The notes under the pieces were generated by a model. It worked only from the letters and a program-made list of their open reading frames with translations, was not told where the DNA came from and made no database searches. The position numbers and the translations under genes were made by a program. Shown here piece by piece: positions 8,465 to 16,806 of a stretch of DNA of 64,000 nt (position 1 is the first letter of the stretch; each line of letters begins with the position of its first letter). The stretch lies in the NCBI RefSeq assembly GCF_016734805.1, contig NZ_JAERQG010000004.1:186001-250000 (forward strand), given 5' to 3'. This DNA comes from Marivirga atlantica. Its GTDB lineage: Bacteria; Bacteroidota; Bacteroidia; Cytophagales; Cyclobacteriaceae.

Positions 8465-9712
8465 ATGTTTGATTTAGACAAGTGGCAGGAAATATTTATT
8501 ACCATCAAAAAAAATAAGCTACGCACATTTCTAACTGTGTTTGGTATAGGGTGGGGTATTTTTATGATCGTTATATTATTGGGTGCGGGCAAAGGATTGC
8601 AGAATGGTGTAGAGCGTGACTTCTCAGCATGGGCTACTAATAGCGGTTTTTTCTGGTCAAGGCGCACGACTATCTCTTATGGAGGATTTCAACCTGGTAG
8701 ACGTGTGCGATTCACCAATAAAGATACTGAGATGCTTCGCAAAAAGATCAGCGGCTTAGCCTATCTCGCTCCAAGAAATCAATTATCAGGTTTCAACGGT
8801 GGTGACAATGTTTACTACAATAATAAAACAGGTAACTTCTCAGTATATGGTGACTACCCAGGTTACATTTCTATTCAAAAACTAGATATACAAGAGGGTC
8901 GTTTTATCAATGACAAAGATATTGAAGACTCTAGGAAGGTAGCGGTTATTGGCCGATATGTACAAAAGGTTTTATTTGAACAGGAAGAACCTATCGGGAA
9001 ATACATAAAAATAAATGGTGTGAATTTTTTGATAGTTGGCGTTTTTGATTCTCGCAGATCAGGAGAGCAAGCAGACAGAGATACACAAACCATTTATACT
9101 CCTTTCACCACTTTCCAAACGGCTTTCAACTATGGCAACAATGTAGGCTGGTATGCCTATTCTGTAAAAGATAGTTATAATGTATCGGATGTAGAAGAAG
9201 AAATATTAAGCACACTTAGAGAGGCGCACGATATCTCTCCTCTTGACCTCGATGCCATTGGCTCAAATAACCTGGAAGAGGAGTTCAAGGAAGTGTCAGG
9301 CCTTTTTCAGGGTATTAATGTATTTACCTGGATGGTAGGTATTAGCACCTTACTGGCAGGTGTAATTGGTGTGAGTAACATAATGCTCATTATTGTAAAA
9401 GAACGCACCAAAGAAATTGGCATTAGAAAAGCTTTAGGTGCTACACCAGTATCCATCATTTCACTTATCATTCAGGAATCAATTTTTTTAACAACAATAG
9501 GTGGGTACGTAGCACTGGTAACTGGTGTGGTACTCATAGAGGCAATTGCACAGGTAGTTCCGCCTGATGGTTTTATGGGGCCACCTGAGGTGGATATAAA
9601 AGTAGCTGCAGGTGCCTTAGGCTTATTAATTATTGGTGGAGCTCTGGCAGGTATTCTGCCAGCCAGAAAAGCTGCAGCAGTGAGCCCTATTGAGGCAATT
9701 AGAGTAGATTAA
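8465..9712 (+). CDS. MacB-type ABC permease (second of two paralogues)
   Basis: This permease has the same length (415 residues) and layout as the preceding one, with the same N-terminal start MFDLDKWQEIF and the FtsX motif VIGVSNIMLIIVKERTKEIG. The periplasmic domain between about residues 45 and 270 differs clearly from its paralogue, which suggests that the two halves contact different parts of the substrate or adaptor. The C-terminal PARKAAAVSPIEAIR motif is intact, so both copies look functional. Confidence 0.9.
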   Translation: MFDLDKWQEIFITIKKNKLRTFLTVFGIGWGIFMIVILLGAGKGLQNGVERDFSAWATNSGFFWSRRTTISYGGFQPGRRVRFTNKDTEMLRKKISGLAYLAPRNQLSGFNGGDNVYYNNKTGNFSVYGDYPGYISIQKLDIQEGRFINDKDIEDSRKVAVIGRYVQKVLFEQEEPIGKYIKINGVNFLIVGVFDSRRSGEQADRDTQTIYTPFTTFQTAFNYGNNVGWYAYSVKDSYNVSDVEEEILSTLREAHDISPLDLDAIGSNNLEEEFKEVSGLFQGINVFTWMVGISTLLAGVIGVSNIMLIIVKERTKEIGIRKALGATPVSIISLIIQESIFLTTIGGYVALVTGVVLIEAIAQVVPPDGFMGPPEVDIKVAAGALGLLIIGGALAGILPARKAAAVSPIEAIRVD

Positions 9713-9751
9713 ACAAATAGAAATTAGCAATACAATAAACCGAACTATAAC

Positions 9752-10825
9752 ATGAAAAAATTCTTCACCATCGTCTTAATCGTTTTGGCAGTAGTAAGCC
9801 TCTTCGGAACGGGCTATTACTTATACAGCAAATCTGAAGAACCACCAGTGGTATATGAAACCACGAGTCCTTTTAAAACCAGTATTGAAAGGAAAACGGT
9901 AGCTACCGGATCTATTGTACCAAGAAAGGAAATTGAAGTTAAATCACAGGTATCCGGTGTTGTAGAGAAAATTTATATGGAAGCCGGCACACAGGTAAAA
10001 GTAGGTGATGTAGTGGCTAAGATTAAGATCATTCCTGATGTAGTGGCATTAAATAATGCTGAAGCAAGAATTAAAACTGCTACTATCAACTTTAAGAATG
10101 CTGAAAAAGAAAAGAACCGACAAGAGCAGTTGTTTGAACAGAAAGTGATTTCGGAAATAGATTTCAATCAATTTTTGCTACAGTACAGACTGGCTCAGCA
10201 AGAATTAGAAGCAGCTGAAAACAATCTTGAATTGATTAAAGAGGGAGCTTCCAAGAAGTCAGGTTCGGCCTCTAACCTGGTGCGTGCTACCACTGCGGGT
10301 ATGTTGCTTGATGTGCCTGTGAAGGAAGGTTCTTTTGTAATTGAGTCAAACACCTTTAACGATGGTACTACTATAGCCTCCATTGCTAATATGAATGAAA
10401 TGATCTTTGAAGGTAATGTGGATGAAGCAGAAGTTGGTAAAATTAAAGAAGGCATGCCTTTGCAATTAAAGGTAGGAGCTCTGGATACCACAAAGTTTGA
10501 TGCCAAACTAGAATATATTTCTCCTAAAGGAGTAGAAGATGAAGGCGCTATACAGTTTGAAATTAGAGCAGCAATTCAATTAAGGAATGATGCATTCTTA
10601 AGAGCAGGTTATTCTGCTAATGCTGATATTGTACTAGAGAAACTTGAGGATGTAATGGCTATTAAAGAGCGTGACATTCTTTTCGATGCTGATACACCTT
10701 ATGTTGAACTAATGGTCGCTGAACAGCAATTCGAGAAGAAAAAGATTAAAACAGGACTTTCTGATGGTATCAATATTCAGATACTGGAAGGACTCTCAGA
10801 ATCAGATAAGTACAAGAAGTTATAA
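9752..10825 (+). CDS. Periplasmic adaptor subunit, HlyD/MacA family
   Basis: This 357-residue membrane-fusion protein should join the permeases to an outer-membrane channel. It has one N-terminal membrane anchor (about residues 4-26), a lipoyl-type segment split by an alpha-hairpin (motif VKSQVSGVVEKIYMEAGTQV, with the hairpin at about 105-165), and beta-barrel and membrane-proximal domains. The hairpin is short, as in MacA relatives. No TolC-type outer-membrane gene follows, so the channel must be encoded elsewhere. A terminator closes the operon directly after this gene. Confidence 0.9.
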   Translation: MKKFFTIVLIVLAVVSLFGTGYYLYSKSEEPPVVYETTSPFKTSIERKTVATGSIVPRKEIEVKSQVSGVVEKIYMEAGTQVKVGDVVAKIKIIPDVVALNNAEARIKTATINFKNAEKEKNRQEQLFEQKVISEIDFNQFLLQYRLAQQELEAAENNLELIKEGASKKSGSASNLVRATTAGMLLDVPVKEGSFVIESNTFNDGTTIASIANMNEMIFEGNVDEAEVGKIKEGMPLQLKVGALDTTKFDAKLEYISPKGVEDEGAIQFEIRAAIQLRNDAFLRAGYSANADIVLEKLEDVMAIKERDILFDADTPYVELMVAEQQFEKKKIKTGLSDGINIQILEGLSESDKYKKL

Positions 10826-10832
10826 GTTAATT

Positions 10833-10858
10833 GAAGAAGGCTTTTATTGGCCTTCTTC
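10833..10858. terminator. Bidirectional terminator between adaptor and DUF3817 genes
   Basis: GAAGAAGGC and GCCTTCTTC form a perfect 9-bp stem. Its right arm runs into the stop codon of the converging minus-strand gene. The flanking T-run is weak. Confidence 0.6.
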
Positions 10859-11151
10859 TATTTCCTTAAATATTTATAGTCCATATAGAAAGTACCGAAA
10901 GGTATAAGTGAAGCAATCCAAAAGAGGATCATCTGACCGAAGGTAATTTTCTTTTGAATTCCAACCTGAAACACCTGAAGGCAGTACAATATAAATAGCA
11001 CACCATGAGCCATACCTACAAAATAATTCGGCTCAGGTATGTCCATCATATACTTTAAAGGCATAGTAATACCAAACAGTATGTAAGAAATACCTTCCAT
11101 GATGGCCAGAATGCGTAATCTGCCAATTGAATTATTAATCGTTAATTCCAT
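10858..11151 (-). CDS. DUF3817 integral membrane protein
   Basis: This 97-residue protein matches the DUF3817 family. It has three membrane spans (about residues 12-35, 43-65 and 72-92) and the family motifs EGISYILFG and MAHGVLFILYC. Family function is unknown; members occur as single small inner-membrane proteins. It is the last gene of a minus-strand run with the rhomboid protease 16 bases upstream, so it is probably cotranscribed with it. Confidence 0.8.
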   Translation of the reverse strand: MELTINNSIGRLRILAIMEGISYILFGITMPLKYMMDIPEPNYFVGMAHGVLFILYCLQVFQVGIQKKITFGQMILFWIASLIPFGTFYMDYKYLRK

Positions 11152-11167
11152 AAATTATAAGCTCTAT

Positions 11168-11785
11168 TTAGAATAGGGAAAAGTCAGCCATCTGATTCAG
11201 AAAATGACTAATAACCTGAGGCCATAGGAGGATAGTAAAAATAATTCCAAATGCGGCTCCTGCCAAATGCGCTTCATGACCAATATTATCACGCTGGTTC
11301 TTAGCGGAAAAATAAGAGTAAATCACATAGATGGCACCAAAAATAAATCCCGGCAAGCAAAGCAGACCATATAGACACAGCTCCTGTAAAGGATTGAAAA
11401 GAATACTGCTAAACACTACCGCAGATACAGCACCCGAGGCTCCAAGTGCATTGTAATTAGGATTATCCTTATGCTTAATAAGGCTGGGAATATCAGAAAC
11501 CAAAATACCTAGCACATACATGGCAATGTATAAGACTGTACCATATTGGCTAACCTGATTGAAATAGAATTCCACTATATCCCCAAAGAAATAAAGGGTA
11601 AGCATGTTGAATATCAAATGCACCCAATCGGCATGAATAAAGCCAGAAGTGATCAACCTACCATACTGTTTTCTATGTACAATCTGGTAAGGATTCATCA
11701 TCCACTTATACTTTCTGGAGCTATCCTGAAAAGCCAGATAAGAGGTGATACAAGTAATTATGATGATAATGATAGTAGTGCTCAT
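11168..11785 (-). CDS. Rhomboid family intramembrane serine protease
   Basis: Rhomboids cut transmembrane segments of other proteins within the bilayer. The 205-residue protein is a six-span core-type rhomboid. The nucleophile is S117 in GASGAVSA and its partner is H173 in HEAHLAGAAFG. The conserved H51, H56 and N60 of HADWVHLIFN, which stabilise the oxyanion, are present. The catalytic dyad is complete, so activity is expected. Its start codon directly abuts the stop of the polyprenyl synthase gene with no gap, suggesting translational coupling. No substrate is suggested by the neighbours. Confidence 0.92.
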   Translation of the reverse strand: MSTTIIIIIITCITSYLAFQDSSRKYKWMMNPYQIVHRKQYGRLITSGFIHADWVHLIFNMLTLYFFGDIVEFYFNQVSQYGTVLYIAMYVLGILVSDIPSLIKHKDNPNYNALGASGAVSAVVFSSILFNPLQELCLYGLLCLPGFIFGAIYVIYSYFSAKNQRDNIGHEAHLAGAAFGIIFTILLWPQVISHFLNQMADFSLF

Positions 11786-12766
11786 TTACTTTTGTCTTTT
11801 AATAAGGTATTCAAAAAAGTCCTTCATTAGTTCTTTGGCTAGATCATCACCCTCAATTTGTTCAAGTTGCTGAAAACCTTTATCGAAATAATCCTTCATT
11901 AGGTTTTCTGTCTGTGCTTTGATATTGAGCCTCTCATAAATGGCTTTTACCGCTTCTACTTTTTCCGCTTTATCAAAGTCTTCTTTTGCTATCCATCTTT
12001 TTAATGCGTCTGCTGTATTACCCTCTGCTTGTTTCAAAGCAGTTAGCAATAAGAATGTTTTTTTATTGGAAATGATATCTCCACCTACTTGCTTGCCAAA
12101 AGCGGCTTGGTCAGCATAAACATCAAGAAGATCATCCATTAACTGGAAGCCAATACCTACATTTACACCCATGTCATAAAGTAACTGGCAATCTTTTTCA
12201 GAAGCTCCTGAAAGAATTCCGCCTAATTCAAGACTGAAGCCTAACAGCACTGCTGTCTTCTGACGAATCATATCAATATACTGCTCTACACTGACCGATG
12301 CTTCCATTTCGAAGTTCATATCATGCTGCTGACCTTCGCAGACCTCTGTTGCACATTTGTTAAAACGCTCCAAAACTTGCTTTAACTGATCTGCCGGCAC
12401 GTGCTTTATAAATTGTTCATAAGCTTTTACCAGCATCACATCACCTGATAATATAGCAATTGGTTCATTCCACTTCTCATGCACCGTAGCCTCCCCTCTT
12501 CTGAGTGGCGCTTTGTCCATGATGTCATCATGCATTAAAGTGAAATTGTGAAATATCTCAACTGCAATAGCTGCAGGAATCGCTGTTTGATAATCAGGCT
12601 TATTTAGTTGATAGCCTAAAAGACTTAACAGCGGCCTCATTCTTTTACCGCCCAAATCCATTAAATAATCTATTGGCTCATAAAGCTCCGCAGGGCTTTT
12701 CCCATATTTAGTTTGAGCTATTTCCTGATTGAGTTCAGCTATATATTGTTTGATTGAATTATCCAT
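11786..12766 (-). CDS. Trans-polyprenyl diphosphate synthase
   Basis: This 326-residue enzyme condenses isopentenyl diphosphate with an allylic diphosphate to make a prenyl chain for quinones or other isoprenoids. The first aspartate-rich motif is DDIMD at 80-84 and the second is DDLLD at 211-215; the basic GGKRMRP motif (39-45) that binds IPP is intact. Chain length cannot be read safely from the sequence. The ATG at 12766 fits family N-termini; an upstream in-frame start at 12820 adds residues of doubtful character. It leads a run with the rhomboid and DUF3817 genes. Confidence 0.92.
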   Translation of the reverse strand: MDNSIKQYIAELNQEIAQTKYGKSPAELYEPIDYLMDLGGKRMRPLLSLLGYQLNKPDYQTAIPAAIAVEIFHNFTLMHDDIMDKAPLRRGEATVHEKWNEPIAILSGDVMLVKAYEQFIKHVPADQLKQVLERFNKCATEVCEGQQHDMNFEMEASVSVEQYIDMIRQKTAVLLGFSLELGGILSGASEKDCQLLYDMGVNVGIGFQLMDDLLDVYADQAAFGKQVGGDIISNKKTFLLLTALKQAEGNTADALKRWIAKEDFDKAEKVEAVKAIYERLNIKAQTENLMKDYFDKGFQQLEQIEGDDLAKELMKDFFEYLIKRQK

Positions 12767-12977
12767 TTGATATGATTGAGGGCTAAAGATAGCCTTATTA
12801 TTGAAGCTGGTAAAATCCAAGAAAAAAAATTAAAATCAATAGATAATTTGCTGATGAGTGAAATTAGAAAATTAATAATTCTACATCCTGCTATTAAGCT
12901 AAAATCAAAATAAAGAACACTCGTTTGCACACCAATTATTGTTTGGCATCGAACACCTGTAAAAGCCATACCCTATT

Positions 12978-13007
12978 TTGCTTTACCTAATAATCACCCT
13001 ACATTTG
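12978..13007 (+). promoter_or_regulatory. Promoter of the perR-peroxiredoxin unit
   Basis: A -33 TTG (12978-12980) and a -7 TACATTTG (13000-13007) are 19 bases apart, the typical Bacteroidota promoter. Transcription should start near 13012-13015, immediately before the palindrome at 13019-13039. Confidence 0.75.
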
Positions 13008-13018
13008 CAGCTGTTATC

Positions 13019-13039
13019 AGGTAAGAATAATTCTTACCT
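13019..13039. promoter_or_regulatory. Perfect 10-1-10 palindrome, candidate PerR/Fur operator
   Basis: AGGTAAGAAT, a central A, and ATTCTTACCT form an uninterrupted inverted repeat. Its inner part has the 7-1-7 symmetry of PerR and Fur boxes (TAAGAAT-A-ATTCTTA). It lies just after the predicted transcription start and 12 bases before the regulator gene, the expected place for autorepression. Confidence 0.7.
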
Positions 13040-13050
13040 AAGAAATAATC

Positions 13051-13497
13051 ATGGTGAAATCATTAACTGACATAAAAGAGAAATTGCTTTCAGCGAATCT
13101 GAAGGCCACTCATCAGCGCCTGGTGATATACGAGGCACTGTTGCAAGAAATGACTCACCCCACTGTGGAATACTTATTTGATAAAGTAAAGGTGAACAAC
13201 CCGACCATATCTTTAGGCACAGTCCACAAAACACTTGATACTTTGGTAGATGCAGGATTAGTCAAACGAGTTTCCTCAACAGATCAAACCAAGCGGTTTG
13301 ATGCAAACTTGGAAAAACACAATCACATATACCTTGAGAATTCGAAGGAAATAGTGGATTACCACGATGAGGAATTACAGCAAATGGTGATGGACTATTT
13401 AGCCAAAAAGAAATTCAAGAACATAAAAATTAAAGAAGTTCAATTGCAAATAAATGCTGATAAGCTTGAGGCCGATTCAGCAATAGAAATAAAATAA
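13051..13497 (+). CDS. PerR-like regulator of the Fur family, lacking the Cys4 zinc site
   Basis: Fur-family dimers repress genes when a regulatory metal is bound; PerR members lose binding on oxidation by peroxide. The 148-residue protein has an N-terminal winged helix (recognition helix near TVHKTLDTLVDAGL) and a dimerisation domain. Residues H36, D84, H90, H92 and D103 line up with the five regulatory-site ligands of B. subtilis PerR. Both CxxC motifs of the structural zinc site are absent: the segment reads HNHIYLENSKEIVDYH, with no cysteine in the protein. A peroxiredoxin gene follows after 27 bases, which supports PerR rather than Fur or Zur. Confidence 0.85.
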   Translation: MVKSLTDIKEKLLSANLKATHQRLVIYEALLQEMTHPTVEYLFDKVKVNNPTISLGTVHKTLDTLVDAGLVKRVSSTDQTKRFDANLEKHNHIYLENSKEIVDYHDEELQQMVMDYLAKKKFKNIKIKEVQLQINADKLEADSAIEIK

Positions 13498-13524
13498 ATT
13501 TTTTAACAATTAAATTATAATTAT

Positions 13525-14160
13525 ATGTCTTTAGTAGGAAAAAAAGCTCCATTATTCAGTACAGGTGCCGTAATCAACGGTGAAGAGATTGTTAACGATT
13601 TCTCTTTAGAGCAATACTTAGGTAAAAAAGATGTGGTATTCTTCTTCTACCCGAAAGATTTCACATTCGTTTGCCCAACAGAAATCATTGCTTTCCAAGA
13701 GAAATTAGCTGAGTTCGAAAAAAGAGGAGTTGCTGTTGTAGGTGCTTCTACTGATACAGAAGAAACTCACTTAGCATGGTTATTAACGCCACAAGAAAAT
13801 GGCGGTATCGAAGGAGTTACTTATCCATTAGTTGCCGATGCTTCTAAAACTATTGCTAACAACTATGGTGTTTTAGCGGGTGACTGGAACTACAACGAAG
13901 CTGGCGACCTTATTTTTGAAGGTAACCCAGTAGCTTTCAGAGGTTCATTCTTCATTGACAAAGAAGGAATTGTTCGTCATGAGACTATCAACGATTTACC
14001 ATTAGGTAGAAACATCGATGAGATGTTAAGAGTAGTTGACGCTTGGCAGCACGTTGAGAAGTTTGGTGAGGTTTGCCCTGCCAACTGGGAAGAAGGAAAA
14101 GAAGCGATGAACGAATCAAGAGAAAGCGTTTCTTCTTACTTAGCGAAAAACAAGAAATAA
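13525..14160 (+). CDS. 2-Cys peroxiredoxin (AhpC/Prx1 type)
   Basis: This enzyme reduces hydrogen peroxide and organic hydroperoxides in the cytoplasm. The 211-residue protein has the peroxidatic cysteine C50 in FTFVCPTE and the resolving cysteine C184 in GEVCPANW, so it is a typical 2-Cys enzyme. The C-terminal region past C184 is retained, as in peroxide-sensitive Prx1 enzymes. It lies 27 bases after the PerR-like gene and is closed by a strong terminator, so both are probably one peroxide-responsive operon controlled by the palindrome upstream of the regulator. Confidence 0.95.
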   Translation: MSLVGKKAPLFSTGAVINGEEIVNDFSLEQYLGKKDVVFFFYPKDFTFVCPTEIIAFQEKLAEFEKRGVAVVGASTDTEETHLAWLLTPQENGGIEGVTYPLVADASKTIANNYGVLAGDWNYNEAGDLIFEGNPVAFRGSFFIDKEGIVRHETINDLPLGRNIDEMLRVVDAWQHVEKFGEVCPANWEEGKEAMNESRESVSSYLAKNKK

Positions 14161-14186
14161 GAAGTTCTTTAACTTCTAATAGCAAA

Positions 14187-14214
14187 AACCCAGGCGAGAT
14201 CGTCTGGGTTTTTT
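14187..14214 (+). terminator. Intrinsic terminator after the peroxiredoxin gene
   Basis: AACCCAGGCG (14187-14196), loop AGAT, and CGTCTGGGTT (14201-14210) form a 10-bp stem with one G-T pair, followed by a T-run. Confidence 0.85.
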
Positions 14215-14263
14215 GTTTTTATGTCCTGACTGGGTATAATTCTTTATTTAGGTTTACAAATAA

Positions 14264-14971
14264 TCACTTTTCTATATAGACCTCATTCGTTTTGAGAGAG
14301 GTTAACTTGATTTTTTTATCTTTTCGCAAGCCAACTAAATATTTTTCTAAATAAAAACTTTCATTATAGAAAAAATCTTCTTCTACAAGAAATACATCAA
14401 AAGCTACCTTTTTACCCTAAAAATCCGCTAAATCTAAATTAAGTTGTTTTAAACCTAAATGATCTATTGTGAGACGATTGGCTATTTTATCCTCTGTATA
14501 AACATTGACATATCCATTAGTATCAGATTTGTGAACTGATAGAATGCTACTGTCCTTTAAAAGTGTAATATGAGAACCAGAGATTAATTGTTTCTTACTA
14601 TTGTAAACAGTTAATGCTATGCCAAGACTATTTGGTTTTTTAGGTAATAATTGCTCACTATCCTTCTCTATAAAATATGAGGGATTAGGATCTAATAATT
14701 TTTCATGGAATAAAATCATCGTATCTTCTACAATTAGAAAATAGCCTATCCTTTTTGAGGCTGCACCAAAGTCTGAATTCTTGGTGAGAGTGAAATTGTC
14801 TTTTGAAAAAGAGAGATTAATCGAAGATAAGCCTCCTGGACTCACAAAAATATAATCCCCTTTGAACAAATTACCTTGGCAAAAAAGGCAATTACTTAGA
14901 AGCATAAACTTTACAAAGGTCAAATATTTAACAGCCTGCATTGTTTCCTTTCTGTATTTTAGAGTTTCCAT
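14264..14971 (-). pseudogene. Secreted protein gene interrupted by an in-frame TAG
   Basis: From ATG 14971 the frame encodes 184 residues and stops at TAG (14417-14419). Past that stop the same frame runs on for 50 more codons of normal protein character (AFDVFLVEEDFFYNESFY, then LKTNEVYIEK) to TGA at 14264-14266. This looks like one gene of about 235 codons with a single nonsense change, or a sequencing error. A hydrophobic N-terminus (about residues 14-31) marks it for export. Residues around 130-184 resemble a carboxypeptidase-regulatory-like beta domain. It is the last member of the cassette array on this strand; function is unknown. Confidence 0.6.
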
Positions 14972-15049
14972 TTAAATCAAGACCTGTTAATTCCACTGCA
15001 AGTATATCAAGAATTCTCTATTGATCATTAATAAATAATAAAAGGAAGT

Positions 15050-15553
15050 TTATTTCCCTGAATCAAAATAAACTCCACAAGTAACTTTATCATGCACCTC
15101 CCATTTTCCAGACTGGCCCTTTCTTAAAAAATATACACTTTGATCTAGACTGTTGTTAATTAAATAACCAATAACAAAAGCAATTTGATCATTGAAGAAA
15201 ATTGGTTTGGAAATTGATGCACCGACCTCTAAATACCGGTTTTCGGATTTAAATTTTGCCGGTTTCCAGTAATAATGATTTTGTTTATTAATTTCTGAAA
15301 CAATAGCATCCGTATTAATGGCTTCAGCAAGAATCTCTCGGAAAGAATTATTTGTCCTTAAAAGAGAGTCAGTTGTCTCATGACTTAAAAGAGAAATCAA
15401 AATTAGTGAATCGGGACAAATGGTTGAATTCAGCAGACTACTATTAGAATAGTCCTGCATTAATTTAAAAATCTCTGTATTTGTATTTTCAGTCTGCGCG
15501 AAGGAAAAATTAATAGTCAAAAACGAAATAAGAACAATCATCAGTTTAGGCAT
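15050..15553 (-). CDS. Secreted partner protein of cassette 3 (putative immunity or inhibitor)
   Basis: I do not recognise the family of this 167-residue protein. A signal peptide (MIVLISFLTINFSFAQ) predicts periplasmic location. The mature part has no obvious enzyme motif and ends FDSGK. The ATG at 15553 overlaps the preceding cassette gene by 13 bases; a second ATG at 15541 overlaps its stop as TGATG and also leaves a full signal peptide. Position directly after the HELIH protease-like gene parallels the partner genes of cassettes 1 and 2, but the sequence is unrelated to theirs. A cognate inhibitor or immunity role is inferred from that layout only. Confidence 0.6.
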   Translation of the reverse strand: MPKLMIVLISFLTINFSFAQTENTNTEIFKLMQDYSNSSLLNSTICPDSLILISLLSHETTDSLLRTNNSFREILAEAINTDAIVSEINKQNHYYWKPAKFKSENRYLEVGASISKPIFFNDQIAFVIGYLINNSLDQSVYFLRKGQSGKWEVHDKVTCGVYFDSGK

Positions 15554-16629
15554 GGTGAACTCTTTGAATTATTATTAAAATCCTCGCTATTATTTACTTT
15601 TATTATTCTCTCCTTATCGGATGATGTTAATACTGTTGATTGTTCAAAAGTTGTGGTTCCCATCAAACCACCCCAAGCTAAATCGAAATAATATTGGTCT
15701 TCAAACTGTGAGCCATATAATTGTTTTAAAACTAGTTTCGTAAAATTCACATAATTCCGAGCCATTTCTTCATGTTGATATCGCTCTATTTCTATTTCAG
15801 GTATTCCATATTTTTTGGATAGCATCTCGCTCCATAGAATAGGAAATGCTCTTATCGATTTAGTAGGATTCTGTCCACCTACACCAATAATATAACTTGA
15901 AATATAAGCGTGTATTAATTCATGAATCATTGTCCTTGAAATGGATAATTTTGTTGCAACCTTTAAATAATCACTATTTAAAGTGGTAATATAGCTATAA
16001 CTACCATCATTTATAGTTTGAGCCAGGTTTAGAGCATTAGTCTCGTCAATTTTGATGTAATAATCAAAACCTGAGCTCTGAATATTAAAGTGTTCAAGTA
16101 TTGAATTAAGGCTTATGTTATTGGTATTCAGTAAATTATAAAACAATCCCGACACACACGGATTATTTTCTAAATAGTTATAAATCTTCGGTAAGACACA
16201 TTTGTTATTTTCATCCTTTATATATTCAGGACCACATACACCTGACAAAGTTCCAGGTGGGTCTAGAACATCATCAACTTCAAGAATGGCTCTTTTAGGT
16301 AAAGGTTGCCCACTGTGATTGGCTGAACCACCAAAACCACCGCCTGAACCTGTACTGCCTGTTGAGAAACACTCAGTAAAGGTATTTGTAGTAGGTACAC
16401 AATAACTTGGTCTGCTTGGGTCAGGGCATATGAAACTCGTCATCGTGTAAGTAATACAGGTTAGAGAACTACTCCGCTCATTACTGTTATTAGCAACCAC
16501 TCCATTATTAATAGCTGTTGAAAGTATTACTTCACTCTCGAGTGTACTTATTTTGAGTTGACCTGTATAGGCATGCCAGCCTGGAAACTCTTCTAAACTA
16601 TTGTACCAATCCGCAAGGGAGCATATTCT
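15541..16629 (-). pseudogene. Cassette 3: 5'-truncated effector gene with a HELIH zinc-protease-like C-terminus
   Basis: The open frame begins after a TAG at 16630-16632 and has no start with an export signal; its first usable codon is a GTG at 16500. It lacks the signal peptide and about 120 residues present in the complete gene at 18565-19845. What remains is the shared region (ADWYNSLEEFPGWHAYTGQL), the Cys/Gly-rich linker and KRAILEVDDVLDPPGTL. Beyond this point the sequence switches to a different domain with HELIH (15910-15924) and a downstream HEEMA, as in zincin metalloproteases. As it stands it is probably a silent cassette. Alternatively a cytoplasmic short form could be made. Confidence 0.7.
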
Positions 16630-16806
16630 CTAATAAAACAGCCTCGATGACTTCAGTCATATTTATTCAAAAGTAGTATTCCCAAAATTGACTCAAATCA
16701 TTTTTTATAACTATGAATAATGTTTTTGGTCCTGTTGCAGGTCTATCGTCAAATTCTGGTTTTCTTCCCCAAAATACATAATAAAAATTATCAGTTTTAT
16801 AGAAAT
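16246..16806. repeat. 561-bp direct repeat, copy A
   Basis: This block is colinear without any indel with 17677-18237, at a constant offset of 1,431 bases. It spans the end of partner gene 2, the spacer, and the truncated start and linker of cassette 3. Several stretches are nearly base-for-base the same, for example the last ~135 bases of the partner genes. Confidence 0.85.

Noticed and set aside
14417-14419. TAG as a recoded (pyrrolysine-like) codon
   Set aside because: No recoding machinery or context is visible, and a simple nonsense change or sequencing error explains it better.
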